64,000 nucleotides of DNA from Streptomyces sp. NBC_01314 (GCF_041435215.1 NZ_CP108394.1:8618001-8682000), one strand, 5' to 3'. Shown: positions 1-8,782, counted from the stretch's first letter. Program-made: numbers and translations. Notes: a model not told the origin generated them from the sequence alone.

Positions 1-371
1 CGATGGTCGAGGGCCGGATCTCCGCCGGTGTCGTCGTCGGCGACGGCTCGGACATCGGCGGCGGCGCCTCCACCATGGGCACGCTCTCCGGCGGCGGCAA
101 CGTCATCATCGCCATCGGCGAACGCTGCCTGATCGGCGCCGAGGCGGGCGTCGGCATCGCCCTCGGTGACGAGTGCGTCGTCGAGGCGGGCCTCTACGTC
201 ACCGCCGGCACCCGCGTCACCATGCCCGACGGTCAGGTCGTCAAGGCCCGCGACCTCTCCGGCGCCTCGAACATCCTCTTCCGCCGCAACTCCGTCACCG
301 GCACGGTCGAGGCCCGCCCGAACAACGCGGTCTGGGGCGGCCTGAACGAGATCCTTCACAGCCACAACTGA
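1..371 (+). CDS. dapD: 2,3,4,5-tetrahydropyridine-2,6-dicarboxylate N-succinyltransferase, C-terminal part
   Basis: Partial gene: the reading frame is already open at the left edge of the window, so the ATG at 3 is an internal Met. About 122 C-terminal residues are visible. They show the Gly- and Ile/Val-rich hexapeptide pattern of a left-handed beta-helix acyltransferase, and the stretch [20 protein letters not shown] is characteristic of actinobacterial DapD. The enzyme transfers succinyl from succinyl-CoA to tetrahydrodipicolinate in lysine and meso-diaminopimelate synthesis in the cytosol. The end, after an [15 protein letters not shown] tail, looks like the natural C-terminus. A DapA-type synthase of the same pathway lies 2.3 kb downstream on the other strand but is not in an operon with it. 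Confidence 0.93.
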   Translation, partial: MVEGRISAGVVVGDGSDIGGGASTMGTLSGGGNVIIAIGERCLIGAEAGVGIALGDECVVEAGLYVTAGTRVTMPDGQVVKARDLSGASNILFRRNSVTGTVEARPNNAVWGGLNEILHSHN

Positions 372-487
372 GTCCCACGGCCCCACGTACGGGTTACTCG
401 GCGTGACCTTCGCACGGTCCAGGCAGATGAACGGGCGGACACGGAGTCCGATCAGAAGCCGAGCCGACGAAATGAGGGGCCGACGAG

Positions 488-727
488 ATGAGGGGCCGAG
501 GGATGAGGAACGACCGGGCGAGGACCGTGGCGCGAGTCGTCACGGGGGTGCTGGCCGCGGCGACGCTGTGCTGGCTCCCCGCCGGGGCCGCGCACGCGGA
601 CGAGACCAACAGGTCCTCGCACAACGGCCCCCGCATCGGGCTCGTCAACGTCGGCCAGGTCGACGACCCGATGGAGGACGTGCTGGAGCACACCCTGCTG
701 TTCGGTGACGGGTACCGCTGGGGCTGA
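488..727 (+). CDS. small secreted protein, unknown function
   Basis: 79 residues from the ATG at 488, or 74 from the in-frame ATG at 503; both have a GAGGGG-like ribosome site a few bases upstream. Basic residues followed by a hydrophobic run (about residues 15-35) and an AxA-type site (GAAHA-D) give a clear Sec signal peptide. The mature part is only about 40 residues, acidic, with a conserved-looking core DDPMEDVLEH and no cysteines. It resembles small exported Streptomyces proteins of unknown function. A strong hairpin follows directly, so it is probably transcribed alone. I do not recognise a family. Confidence 0.72.
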   Translation: MRGRGMRNDRARTVARVVTGVLAAATLCWLPAGAAHADETNRSSHNGPRIGLVNVGQVDDPMEDVLEHTLLFGDGYRWG

Positions 728-747
728 CCCGGCCGTCGTCGGGAATC

Positions 748-781
748 CGGGCCCGTACGCGCACACGCGCGTACGGGCCCG
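748..781 (+). terminator. perfect 14-bp stem-loop
   Basis: The arms 748-761 and 768-781 (CGGGCCCGTACGCG and its complement) are perfectly complementary around a 6-base loop, 20 bases after the stop of the small secreted protein. This is the expected form of a Streptomyces intrinsic terminator, which often lacks a T run. Confidence 0.8.
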
Positions 782-914
782 CACCGTTCTCCGCCCCCTC
801 CACGATCCCTCCCACAGCTTTTCTTCTCCGGGGTGACATAGCCGGGCGCGGGTCCGCGCGTCACACAAAGCACAGGGGCGGGACACAGGGCCCGCCAGGG
901 AAGAGAAGGTGACG

Positions 915-1469
915 ATGGATGCCGCGGGGCAGGAGAGCTTCCGGGAATTCGTGGCCGGACGGTCGTCGGCGCTGCTGAAGACCGCCGTGCTGCTGAGCGG
1001 CGGGGACCGGCACGCCGCCGAGGATCTGCTGCAGAACGCGCTGATCAAGGCCGCCGGCCGCTGGCAGCGGATCGACGAGCCGGAGGCGTACGTACGGCGG
1101 ATCCTGTACCGGCAGCAGGTCAGCCGGTGGCGGCTGAAGTGGCGGCGCCGGGAGCTGACCGTCGCCGAGCCGCCCGAGAACGGCGCCGCCGACGGGGCGG
1201 CCGGTGTGGAGCTGCGGCTCGTGATGCGCGGGGCGCTGGCCCGGCTCACCGCCCGGCAGCGGACCATGCTCGTGCTCCGCTACTTCGAGGACCTGCCCGA
1301 GGGCGATGTGGCCCGCATCCTCGGATGCTCCGTCGGGACCGTCCGGTCCACGACCCACCGCTCGCTGGCCCGCCTGCGCGAACTCGCGCCCGAGCTGGCC
1401 GCGCTCGGTCCTGCCGCCGCCGAACATGCTCCGTCCCGTGACTTCTCGCCCGTGGAGGTGCGTCCGTGA
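915..1469 (+). CDS. SigE-family RNA polymerase sigma factor
   Basis: About 184 residues. Region 2 lies at about 8-75 (FREFVAGRSSALLKTAVLLS, then AEDLLQNALIKA) and region 4 at about 113-160 (LTARQRTMLVLRYFEDLPEG, then an HTH with VGTVRSTTHRSLARL). This is the short ECF-like SigE family common in actinomycetes. The ATG at 915 is preferred because GAGAAGG at 903-909 sits 5 bases upstream; it overlaps, and so cannot serve, the GTG at 909. The stop overlaps the start of the next gene as GTGA, so the two are translationally coupled. The partner is therefore likely its membrane regulator. A second cassette of the same design lies at 52.6-54.1 kb. Confidence 0.9.
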   Translation: MDAAGQESFREFVAGRSSALLKTAVLLSGGDRHAAEDLLQNALIKAAGRWQRIDEPEAYVRRILYRQQVSRWRLKWRRRELTVAEPPENGAADGAAGVELRLVMRGALARLTARQRTMLVLRYFEDLPEGDVARILGCSVGTVRSTTHRSLARLRELAPELAALGPAAAEHAPSRDFSPVEVRP

Positions 1470-2695
1470 ACGTCGACGAACTGGTACGTGACTCCCTGCG
1501 GGAGCAGGCCGCCGAACAGACGCCCCTGTCGCCGGGTTTCGCCGACCGGGTGCTGACCGTGCGGCGCCGCCGCCGGACCCGTGCGCTCGCGACCGTCGCC
1601 GCGGCCACCGCCGCCGTGGTCGCCGTCGCGGTGGCCGTGCCGCTGCTGGACTCCGGCAAGGACGAGGTACGACTCGCCACCGAGATGAACAAGAGCGACA
1701 TCATCGCCCACCCCGACCAGTCGCCGCCGCGCGATCTGATCGCCGCCGGGGACGTGGCGCTGGCCGCGTGGTACACCTCGGACACCGTCAAGACCTCCAA
1801 GGACACCGCGGTCAGGCAACGCACCTACCGGATCCTCGACCAGGAGACCGGCAAATACGTCAAGGACACCCGCTGGTCGCAGATCTCGGTCGCCCCCGGC
1901 ATGCGGACCGCCGCCGTCCTGGAGAAAGATCTGCCCGCGGAGCGGATCGGACTCCTCGACCTGCTCACCGGCGAGGTCGAGCGCTGGATCCCGGTCGACC
2001 GGGGCGTCGCGAGCGTCGAGTTCTCGGCCGACGGCACCAAGCTCGTCGCCACCACCTACAGCAAGAACCCCGACCTGCTGAACAGGGCCGACTACGACTC
2101 CGACGGCGATGGCAAGAAGAACGACTTCGATTCGGACTGGTCCACGTCATACCGGACCGGCTTCTACGTCGTCGACGTCGACTCCGGAAAGACCGACTGG
2201 AGTGAGGTCGTCCCCGACGACGGCAACGAGATGGGCATCCTCAACGCCCGTCAGGACTTCGCCTTCAGCGGCGACGCCAAGCTGGTCTACTCCGGGCTGA
2301 CCTCGGAGCCGTACGACCAGTTCTACGACCTCAAGGGCGACAAGGTCGCCAAGCCGGCCGACGAGAAGTACCTGACCTGGTCGGTGGAGGCGCGGCTCTC
2401 TCCGAACGGCAAGCTCGCGGCCGGCGGCTTCGCGGGCGGCGCCAAGACCACCGCCTCCGAGATCCTCGATCCGTACACCGGTGAGCGGCTCCACAAGATC
2501 CGCGGCCAGCAGCTCCTCGCCTGGGCCGACAATGAGCGGCTCGTCGCCTGGGACATCACGGCCGGCGACAACGAGTTCCGCAACGCCCTGGTGCTCGTCA
2601 CCATCGGCAGCGACAAGACGCTCACGCTCAGCGGAGCCCGCAAGGGCAACGACGGGGCGGACGGGCGGTGGAACGCGGTCTTCGCCACCCGCTGA
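1466..2695 (+). CDS. membrane-anchored beta-propeller-like protein, partner of the upstream sigma factor
   Basis: 409 residues from a GTG overlapping the sigma-factor stop. A short N-terminal cytoplasmic segment with an Arg cluster (about 33-39) is followed by one membrane helix (about 40-61). A large extracytoplasmic region follows, with TolB/WD40-like repeats such as VEFSADGTKLVATTY and ARLSPNGKLAAGG. There is also an Asp-rich stretch, DYDSDGDGKKNDFDSD, that could bind calcium. Position and topology suggest an anti-sigma or sigma-associated sensor, but no classical zinc-finger anti-sigma motif is visible, so that role is inferred. It ends 17 bases from the convergent dapA-type gene; the perfect palindrome GTCCGGCGCCGGAC at 2698-2711 lies between them. 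Confidence 0.8.
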   Translation: MNVDELVRDSLREQAAEQTPLSPGFADRVLTVRRRRRTRALATVAAATAAVVAVAVAVPLLDSGKDEVRLATEMNKSDIIAHPDQSPPRDLIAAGDVALAAWYTSDTVKTSKDTAVRQRTYRILDQETGKYVKDTRWSQISVAPGMRTAAVLEKDLPAERIGLLDLLTGEVERWIPVDRGVASVEFSADGTKLVATTYSKNPDLLNRADYDSDGDGKKNDFDSDWSTSYRTGFYVVDVDSGKTDWSEVVPDDGNEMGILNARQDFAFSGDAKLVYSGLTSEPYDQFYDLKGDKVAKPADEKYLTWSVEARLSPNGKLAAGGFAGGAKTTASEILDPYTGERLHKIRGQQLLAWADNERLVAWDITAGDNEFRNALVLVTIGSDKTLTLSGARKGNDGADGRWNAVFATR

Positions 2696-2712
2696 CTGTC
2701 CGGCGCCGGACC

Positions 2713-3612
2713 TCAGCCGGAGACCAGCCGTTCATACGCCTTCAGCAGCCCGTCGGCCGTGTCGCGGTCGGCGGGCCGCAGCGGGGCGCGGACCGGGCCG
2801 GACGGGAGACCGAGCCGGCCGAGGAGCGCCTTCGCCGTCACGGTGCCGGGCAGGCCGGAGGCCATCATCAGCTCGGTGAGCGGGATGGTGCGCCGCTGGA
2901 GTCGAGCGGCCTCGCCGGTGTCGCCCGCGTCGAACGCGTCGATGACCGCCCGGAAGTGGCGGGGTGCCGCGTTCGCGACGGTGCTGACGTAACCCGACCC
3001 GCCGATCGCGTAGAGCGCGAGAACGTACTCGTCGCAGCCCGTGTAGTACGCCAACCCCGTCTCCGCCAACACCTTCTGGGTGCCGAGGAGGTCGTACGCG
3101 CAGTCCTTCACCGCCACGATCCGGGGGTGGCCCGCCAGCCGGATCATGGTGTCCGGTTCGATCCGGGTGCCGGTGCGGCCGGGGATGTCGTACAGCGCGA
3201 CGGGCAGCCCCGAGACGTCGGCGAGCTCGCGGAAATGGGCCTCGACCGCGTCCTGCGGGGGCGTGCTGTAGTACGGCGTGACCGCCAGCAGGCCGTCCGC
3301 GCCCGCCTTCTCGGCCGCCAGCGCCAGTTCCACGGTGTGCCGGGTGTCGGCGGTGCCCACCCCGGCCACGATCACGGCCCGGTCGCCGACGGCCGCGCGC
3401 ACCGCGCGGATCAGTTCCGCCTTCTCCGTGTCCGTCGTCGTCGGCGACTCACCCGTCGTACCGGACAGCACCAGCCCGTCGCACCCCTCGGCCACCAGCC
3501 GGTCGGCGAGTCGCTGGGCCCCGTCCAGGTCGAGCGCGCCGGACGCGGTGAAGGGCGTGATCATCGCGCAGAGGGCGCGGCCGAAGGGGGTGGGGCGGTG
3601 GGTGAGGGTCAT
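2713..3612 (-). CDS. dapA: 4-hydroxy-tetrahydrodipicolinate synthase (DapA-type)
   Basis: 299 residues, normal DapA length, with start ATG at 3612. The TIM-barrel lyase motifs are intact: LSGTTGESPTTT (pyruvate carboxylate binding), YDIPGRTG (catalytic Tyr) and VAVKDCAYD (Schiff-base Lys). The family condenses pyruvate with aspartate semialdehyde in lysine/DAP synthesis. Streptomyces usually carry several paralogs, so this may be a second copy. It is the only one of the three DapA-superfamily members in this window with a canonical YxxPGRTG. It stands alone, convergent with the sigma-partner gene. Confidence 0.85.
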   Translation of the reverse strand: MTLTHRPTPFGRALCAMITPFTASGALDLDGAQRLADRLVAEGCDGLVLSGTTGESPTTTDTEKAELIRAVRAAVGDRAVIVAGVGTADTRHTVELALAAEKAGADGLLAVTPYYSTPPQDAVEAHFRELADVSGLPVALYDIPGRTGTRIEPDTMIRLAGHPRIVAVKDCAYDLLGTQKVLAETGLAYYTGCDEYVLALYAIGGSGYVSTVANAAPRHFRAVIDAFDAGDTGEAARLQRRTIPLTELMMASGLPGTVTAKALLGRLGLPSGPVRAPLRPADRDTADGLLKAYERLVSG

Positions 3613-3802
3613 ACGGGTAGTCTCGGCCCGGCGACTGTGAAGCTCCACTTAATTCTTCTACGAGATGCGTGGGAGCTTTGCTACGAGGATGGGGTGCGGG
3701 CCGGCAGTGTGGGCGGGCGGTCGGCGGGAGCGCTGGAGGTGGAGGGGTAGCGGGGGCCGGGCAGGGTACTCGGGGCGTCCCGATGTGTGAGGAGGCGACA
3801 CC

Positions 3803-4264
3803 GTGACCGGGACCACCGAGACCAGGCCCCCGCGATTCGTGCGCTCTGTGCGATCCGAACGTCCGGGGCCGGGCGAACACGACCACCACTCCGTGGGCGA
3901 GCTGGTCGGGCAGGCCACCGAACAGCTCTCCCTGCTCGTACGACAGGAGCTCGCCCTCGCCAAGGAGGAGCTGACCGAGAAGGGGCGGCGCGCGGGGCGC
4001 GGCGGCGGGCTGCTCGGCGCGGCCGGCGCCGTCGCCTATGTGGGATTCATGACCCTCGCCGCCGCCGGGGTCGGGGCGCTCTCCCTCGTGCTGGACGTGT
4101 GGGCCGCAGCGCTCATCGTCATGGCCGTGCTCTTCGTGATCGCCGCCGTACTGGCCGCGGTCGGGCGCGCGCAACTGCGGCGGGCCACCCCTCCCAAGCC
4201 GGAGCTGGCGCTCGGCAGCGTCAAGGCGGACGTGGACGAGATCAAGGGGAGGGCCCGGCGATGA
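3803..4264 (+). CDS. Actinobacterial Holin-X / phage-holin superfamily III membrane protein
   Basis: 153 residues from a GTG. An N-terminal soluble part contains SVGELVGQATEQLSLLVRQE and an Ala/Glu-rich amphipathic helix (about 35-65). Two hydrophobic segments (about 70-95 and 100-122) and a charged C-tail follow. This is the layout of the Holin-X family (PF07332) found across actinobacteria as chromosomal genes, not as phage lysis genes; function unknown. Its stop overlaps the next gene (ATGA), and this holin-X/DUF3618 pairing is common in the phylum. Confidence 0.85.
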   Translation: MTGTTETRPPRFVRSVRSERPGPGEHDHHSVGELVGQATEQLSLLVRQELALAKEELTEKGRRAGRGGGLLGAAGAVAYVGFMTLAAAGVGALSLVLDVWAAALIVMAVLFVIAAVLAAVGRAQLRRATPPKPELALGSVKADVDEIKGRARR

Positions 4265-4539
4265 CACAGGCATCCAGGAGGACCGATGGTTCGGTGGGCG
4301 CCAAGGGGCCCGACGAACTCCGGCGGCAGATCGAGCTGACCCGGGCGGAACTCGGCGACACCGTCGAGGAACTGGCCGCCAAGGCGGATGTGAAGGCGAG
4401 GGTGCACTCGGCCAAGGCCGATGCGCAGGCGAGGGCGCACTCGGCGTGGGAGCGGGTGCCCCGGGAGGCGGTGGTCGTGAGCGGCGCGGGTGTCGCCGTG
4501 GCCATGGTGGGGGTCCTGCTCTGGCGCCACTACCACTAG
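4261..4539 (+). CDS. DUF3618 small membrane protein
   Basis: 92 residues, ATG overlapping the upstream stop. The N-terminal GPDELRRQIELTRAELGDTV matches the DUF3618 signature. Next comes a helical region with a repeated K-A-D/x-A-R-x-H-S-A unit (about 35-65), and one C-terminal membrane helix (about 74-88) ending in a short basic/His tail (RHYH). It probably forms a complex with the co-translated holin-X protein in the membrane; the role is unknown. Confidence 0.82.
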   Translation: MTQASRRTDGSVGAKGPDELRRQIELTRAELGDTVEELAAKADVKARVHSAKADAQARAHSAWERVPREAVVVSGAGVAVAMVGVLLWRHYH

Positions 4540-4929
4540 CGCCTCTGACCGGCTGGTCGTCCTGATCGGGAGTTACACCGAACGTTTTCCGCTTCTCAGA
4601 GCCCGGCTCAAGAGCTTCGCGGCCGAAGAGCCTTGCCGCCCGAAGGGCTTGGTGAGGGCTGCATCTCACCTGTTCGCATGTGACGACGGCGACCGGGTCT
4701 GCTCCGCATGCGCGGATGATGGCGGAGTGTGGGCCGGGGGGTGCGGGCTCGGAGTGTGTGGTGAGGGCGCGCGTCCCGGTGGCGGGTGGCTGGTGGGTCC
4801 GGTCAGCCGCGCTCCGGGAAGAAGGCCTCGCCTCCGCCGCCGCCCGGGGGAAGGTCGATTCGCAGCCGACCTCCCTGTGATCAGTTGATCAGTCAGTCTG
4901 CTCGTGATGGACGGGACACGGGCCAACCG

Positions 4930-5020
4930 TCGACGAACCGGTCGAGGCCGCGTCCCGCGCCGCCAGGTCTCGGCCTCGACGAGCGCGGCGACGTCGTTCT
5001 CGACGACCACCGGCAACCCG
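4930..5020 (-). pseudogene. remnant of a ROK-family repressor/kinase
   Basis: In the otherwise gene-free stretch 4540-5193, the minus strand encodes GLPVVVENDVAALVEAETW (from about 5019). After a +1 shift it continues as GGAGRGLDRFV (to about 4932). Together these rebuild the ROK core around the invariant Asn-Asp that precedes the GAGRGxDxF loop. No intact flanking ROK domain is visible on either side, so this is a degraded fragment. ROK proteins often regulate sugar genes. Elsewhere in 4540-5193 I see no supportable gene. Confidence 0.5.
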
Positions 5021-5193
5021 CACCGCGCGGTGCCGGACGAACCCGCCGACGCCGACATCTCGACGGCGTCGCGCGCCCCACAGCTCCGCCCGTCGCCCGT
5101 GCGCGCCCCGCGGCTGGTCACCATTCGGCGTCATCGGCCACTGCGTGCCACGCCCCCTCCGCCCGCCACCGCCCCGGTGGCAAGCTCTCAACC

Positions 5194-6318
5194 TCAACTC
5201 TTGCTCATCGTGTCCGGTTCGGCCGTGGCCCGGGCGCGGGCCTCCCGCAGGGCCCGCAGGCGGGGCGGCCATTTGCGGGTGTCGCGGGGTTCGACGTAGG
5301 GCTCGTCCGTGGGGGAGCGGCCCTCGGTGATGGCGCGTTCGCGGGAGAGTTCCGCGTCGAACTCGAGGCCCAGCAGGATCGCGAGGTTGGTGAGCCAGAG
5401 CCAGACGAGGAAGACGACGGCGCCGGCGAGGGTGCCGTAGGTCTTGTTGTAGGAGCCGAAGTTGGCGGCGTAGACGGCGAAACCGGCGGACGCGGCGAGC
5501 CAGATGAGCGTGGCGAGGATTCCCCCGGGGCTGACCCAGCGGAAGCCCCGGCCACGGACGTTGGGCGCGGCCCAGTACAGCAGCGCGATCATCAGGGTCA
5601 CCAGCACCAGCAGCACGGGCCACTTGGCGATGTTCCACAGCGCGATCGCCGCGTCACCGAGCCCGATCGTCGTGCCCGCGCGCTCGGCCAGCGGCCCCGT
5701 GAACACCACGATCAACGCGCTCACCGCCAGCATCACCATCAGTACCAGGGTCAGGGCGATCCGCAGCGGCGTCACCTTCCACACCGGGCGGCCCTCCGGC
5801 AGGTCGTACACCGCGTTGGACGTACGGATGAACGCCGCCACATATCCCGACGCCGACCACACGGCCGCGAGCAGGCCGACGATCGCCAGCACCCCGCCCG
5901 TACCGCCACTGTCGCTCAACTGGACGACCGCGTCCCGCAGGATGTCCCGCGCGGGGCCGGGCGCCAGGTCGCCGATGTTGTCCAGGATCCTGTCGGTCGC
6001 GCGGTGGCCGACGATCCCGAGCATCGACACCAGCACCAGGATGGCGGGGAACAGCGACAGGACGCCGTAGTACGTCAACGCGGCCGCCCGGTCGGACAGT
6101 TCATCGTCCTGGAACTCCTTGGCCGTGCGCCGCACCACCGCCCACCACGAACGTTTCGGCAGTCCGGTGGGACCGTCCCCGCCGGTCCGCTCCTCGGCCT
6201 CCGCCCCGGGCCCGACGTCGGTCTCCGCCCCGGCCCTCACCTCGGGCCCCGTTCCGGTCTCCGCCCCAGGTCCCGGTTTCTTCCCCACCCGCTCGGCCTC
6301 GGGCCGCTTCTCGTCCAT
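5194..6318 (-). CDS. YihY/BrkB-family inner-membrane protein
   Basis: 374 residues, ATG at 6318 with GGGAGA upstream. After a charged, Gly/Glu-rich N-terminal tail of about 50 residues comes the family core: DRAAALTYYGVLSLFPAI (about 72-90) and then six hydrophobic segments in all. Motifs ASGYVAAFI, APNVRGRGFRWVSPGG and ASAGFAVYAANFGSYNKTYG are characteristic of the YihY/BrkB family (formerly mis-named ribonuclease BN). The cellular role is unclear. A charged C-terminal tail follows the last helix. It is divergent from the monooxygenase-like gene at 6433. Confidence 0.88.
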   Translation of the reverse strand: MDEKRPEAERVGKKPGPGAETGTGPEVRAGAETDVGPGAEAEERTGGDGPTGLPKRSWWAVVRRTAKEFQDDELSDRAAALTYYGVLSLFPAILVLVSMLGIVGHRATDRILDNIGDLAPGPARDILRDAVVQLSDSGGTGGVLAIVGLLAAVWSASGYVAAFIRTSNAVYDLPEGRPVWKVTPLRIALTLVLMVMLAVSALIVVFTGPLAERAGTTIGLGDAAIALWNIAKWPVLLVLVTLMIALLYWAAPNVRGRGFRWVSPGGILATLIWLAASAGFAVYAANFGSYNKTYGTLAGAVVFLVWLWLTNLAILLGLEFDAELSRERAITEGRSPTDEPYVEPRDTRKWPPRLRALREARARATAEPDTMSKS

Positions 6319-6432
6319 GACCGGGCGGGTCTCCCGAAACCGGGCCCCGAATCGCGGAGTTGACCTGAATCCTGGTTGAGGTTGAAAGGTGGTCGGTGCA
6401 CGCACACCGAGTACCGGCCATGGGAGAGCGGC

Positions 6433-7140
6433 ATGACCCGTCGTACGGACCTCCACCCCGTCCTCGACCGCCCCGGTGCCGGGGCGGCCTTCTTCAGTAC
6501 CTGGCAGGTCGGCACGCCCCTGCGGCAGCGGCGGACCGTCGAGGCCATCGCCGACACCTGGCAGCGGCGGCCGTGGCCCACCGAGGGGCTGTTGGGATAC
6601 TTCGTCTACGCGGCGCAGGACGGCTCCGGCCTGCTGCACTACTCGCAGTGGGCCGACGAGCAGGCGTACGAAGCCTTCGTGCGGACGCATCGGCAGGAGC
6701 GCAACGACGCCATCGACACCGCCGTGCCGGGAATCGAGCGGGTGGGGCTCGGGCGTTACCGGCTCTACCGCAGCCTCACGGGGGACGGCGACCGGGCGGG
6801 ACGGGTGCCGGGGTGCGTCGTGATCGTCGACATCGAGTTCGACGGGCCGGACCCGGCGCGGCAGCGGGCCTGGGTGGATGCCGTCGAGGAAGCGCTGGCC
6901 GGCGAGCCGAACGCGCACCCCGGTGGCATCTCCGCCCACTTCCATCTCGGCACCGACGGGACCCACGTCCTCAACTACGCCGAGTGGGAGACCGCCCAGC
7001 ACCACATCGACGCCCTGGCGGCCCCCGGCGACGGAGTCGGTACACCCTCGGCGCTCTGGCAGCGCGTCCAGACCTGGCCCGGACTGAAGGGCAGCACGGT
7101 CAAGCGCTACGACTACGCCCTCGGCCTCCTCCCTGACTGA
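6433..7140 (+). CDS. antibiotic-biosynthesis-monooxygenase-like protein, tandem ABM domains
   Basis: 235 residues; ATG at 6433 with GGGAGAG 8 bases upstream. Two dimeric alpha-beta-barrel (ABM) repeats are visible. The first (about 15-120) contains GAAFFSTWQVGTP, GYFVYAAQDGSGLLHYSQW and DEQAYEAF. The second (about 125-230) contains VVIVDIEFDGPD, HFHLGTDGTHVLNYAEW and a terminal VKRYDY. The family includes cofactor-free monooxygenases and heme-degrading enzymes, but most members are uncharacterised. Substrate cannot be inferred from context. Confidence 0.78.
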   Translation: MTRRTDLHPVLDRPGAGAAFFSTWQVGTPLRQRRTVEAIADTWQRRPWPTEGLLGYFVYAAQDGSGLLHYSQWADEQAYEAFVRTHRQERNDAIDTAVPGIERVGLGRYRLYRSLTGDGDRAGRVPGCVVIVDIEFDGPDPARQRAWVDAVEEALAGEPNAHPGGISAHFHLGTDGTHVLNYAEWETAQHHIDALAAPGDGVGTPSALWQRVQTWPGLKGSTVKRYDYALGLLPD

Positions 7141-7215
7141 CCCCGACAGCACCCTCCTCCACGATCGGCGCCTCCTATTCCGTGACTCGGCGACTCGCGA
7201 CCCAGCGACCGGCGA

Positions 7216-7261
7216 CCCACCGAAAACTTCAACCGTCTGGACAAAAAAAGTTTTCGGTGGG
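7216..7261. promoter_or_regulatory. perfect 14-bp inverted repeat, likely operator of the ArsR-like regulator
   Basis: CCCACCGAAAACTT (7216-7229) is repeated in exact inverse at 7248-7261, with an 18-base A-rich spacer. The right arm ends 11 bases before the regulator ATG at 7273, so it covers the ribosome-binding region. No run of T follows. Position and symmetry fit autoregulation by a dimeric HTH protein, or an mRNA hairpin masking the start. Confidence 0.7.
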
Positions 7262-7272
7262 ACGGTGGAGTC

Positions 7273-8007
7273 ATGTTGGATGTCACCGTGATCGAGGACC
7301 CCGAGGCAGCGGCGGTCTCGCTGGACCCCATACGGGCCGGGCTGCTCGCCGAGCTGGCGGCCGGGCCCGCGTCGGCCGCCATGCTGGCCGGGAAGGTCGG
7401 GCTGCCGCGCCAGAAGGTGAACTACCACCTCAAGGCGCTGGAGCGGCACGGCCTGGTCGAGCTGGCGGGGGAGCGCCGCAAGGGCAATGTCACCGAGCGG
7501 CTGATGCGGGCGACCGCCGCGTCGTATGTGATCTCCCCGCTCGCGCTCGCCGCCGTACAGCCCGACCCGGACCGTTTCCGGGACCAGCTCTCCGCGCACT
7601 GGCTGCTGGCGCTCGGTGCCCGGCTGGTCCGGGACGTCGGGTCGCTCATCACGGGCGCGGCCAAGGCCCACAAGCGGCTCGCGACCTACGCGCTCGACGG
7701 CGAGGTCACCTTCGCCTCGGCCGCCGACCGGGCCGCGTTCGTCCAGGAGCTGACGGCCGGGGTGAGCGCGCTCATCCGCAAGTACGACGCGCCGGACGCG
7801 GAGGCCGGCCGAGGCCACCGGATCGTCGTCGCCGTCCACCCGACAGTCAAGCCGCAGACCGCCGAAGTACCGGACCGGTCCGACGAGCCCGACCAGTCAG
7901 ACCAGTCCGACGAGCGCGATCAGCCCGATCAGCTCGCCCAGCCCGACCGGCGCGGATCTTCCCACCGGCCCGAACCGACCGATCAGACCGACCAGCCCGA
8001 TCAGTAA
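7273..8007 (+). CDS. ArsR-like winged-helix transcriptional regulator
   Basis: 244 residues. Winged helix at about 15-85 (LDPIRAGLLAELAAGPASAA, then LPRQKVNYHLKALERHGLVE), followed by a helical effector domain to about 195. The last 45 residues are low-complexity Asp/Gln/Pro/Ser repeats (SDEPDQSDQSDERDQPDQ) and look like a fast-evolving tail. The gene lies directly upstream of an SRPBCC protein (20-base gap, GAGGAG site), an arrangement known for ArsR/AHSA1 pairs. A perfect inverted repeat overlaps its translation start region. Confidence 0.82.
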   Translation: MLDVTVIEDPEAAAVSLDPIRAGLLAELAAGPASAAMLAGKVGLPRQKVNYHLKALERHGLVELAGERRKGNVTERLMRATAASYVISPLALAAVQPDPDRFRDQLSAHWLLALGARLVRDVGSLITGAAKAHKRLATYALDGEVTFASAADRAAFVQELTAGVSALIRKYDAPDAEAGRGHRIVVAVHPTVKPQTAEVPDRSDEPDQSDQSDERDQPDQLAQPDRRGSSHRPEPTDQTDQPDQ

Positions 8008-8027
8008 GACCCGTTGAGGAGTACGCC

Positions 8028-8771
8028 ATGTCCAAGGAATTCGAGATCGCCCGGGAGTTCGAGGTCGATGCCACTCCCGAGGAGGTGTGGGAGGCCGTCA
8101 CCGCCGGGACCGGTGGGTGGCTGTGGCCGATGGAGGCGCCCGAGCCGCGGGTCGGCGGCAAGGGGCCGTTCGGCTCCGAGGTCGTCGCATGGGATCCGCC
8201 GCATCGGTACACCAACCGCGTCGAGGACGTCGAGGGCATCTCCGAACAGACCCTCAACCAGCTGGACTACACGATCGAACCGCGCGACGACGGCCGGCGG
8301 GCCTGGGTGCGGTACGTGCACAGCGGCATCTTCGTCGACGACTGGGACAACCAGTACGACGGCGCCGCCAAGCACACCGGGTTCTATCTGCACACCCTGC
8401 GCCAGTATTTGACGCGCTTCGCGGGCCGGACGGTCACCGCGTTCGCCACCTTCGACGGGCCCGAGACGGCCGGGACCCCCGACGCGCTCACCACCGTCGG
8501 ACGGGCGCTCGGTCTCGCGGACGACACTCCCGAAGGGGCCCGTGTCCAGGCCAAGGGCCCCGAAGGGCAGCTCCTCGACGCCGTGGTCGACTACCGCGAC
8601 CCGTACTTCATCGGCCTGCGCACCGACGACGCCCTCATCCGCTTCTTCGGCCGCAACCACTGGGGTTACCGCGTCGGCATGAGCGTCCACGACTTCGCGC
8701 CGGGTGCCGACGCCAAGGCGGACGAGATCGCATGGCAGGGCTGGCTGAACGGAGTGTTCAGCCAGCCCTGA
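8028..8771 (+). CDS. SRPBCC / AHSA1-like lipid-transfer-fold protein
   Basis: 247 residues, ATG at 8028 behind GAGGAG. N-terminal SRPBCC signature FEIAREFEVDATPEEVWEAV followed by a Trp-rich loop (GGWLWPMEAPEP). The family forms a helix-grip hydrophobic cavity, and AHSA1-type members commonly pair with ArsR regulators. Two half-domains are suggested, the second starting near residue 140 (TAFATFDGPE). Ligand unknown. Convergent with the secreted nuclease; a run of 7-base repeats fills the 41-bp gap between the two stops. Confidence 0.8.
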   Translation: MSKEFEIAREFEVDATPEEVWEAVTAGTGGWLWPMEAPEPRVGGKGPFGSEVVAWDPPHRYTNRVEDVEGISEQTLNQLDYTIEPRDDGRRAWVRYVHSGIFVDDWDNQYDGAAKHTGFYLHTLRQYLTRFAGRTVTAFATFDGPETAGTPDALTTVGRALGLADDTPEGARVQAKGPEGQLLDAVVDYRDPYFIGLRTDDALIRFFGRNHWGYRVGMSVHDFAPGADAKADEIAWQGWLNGVFSQP

Positions 8772-8782
8772 GAATCACTGTC

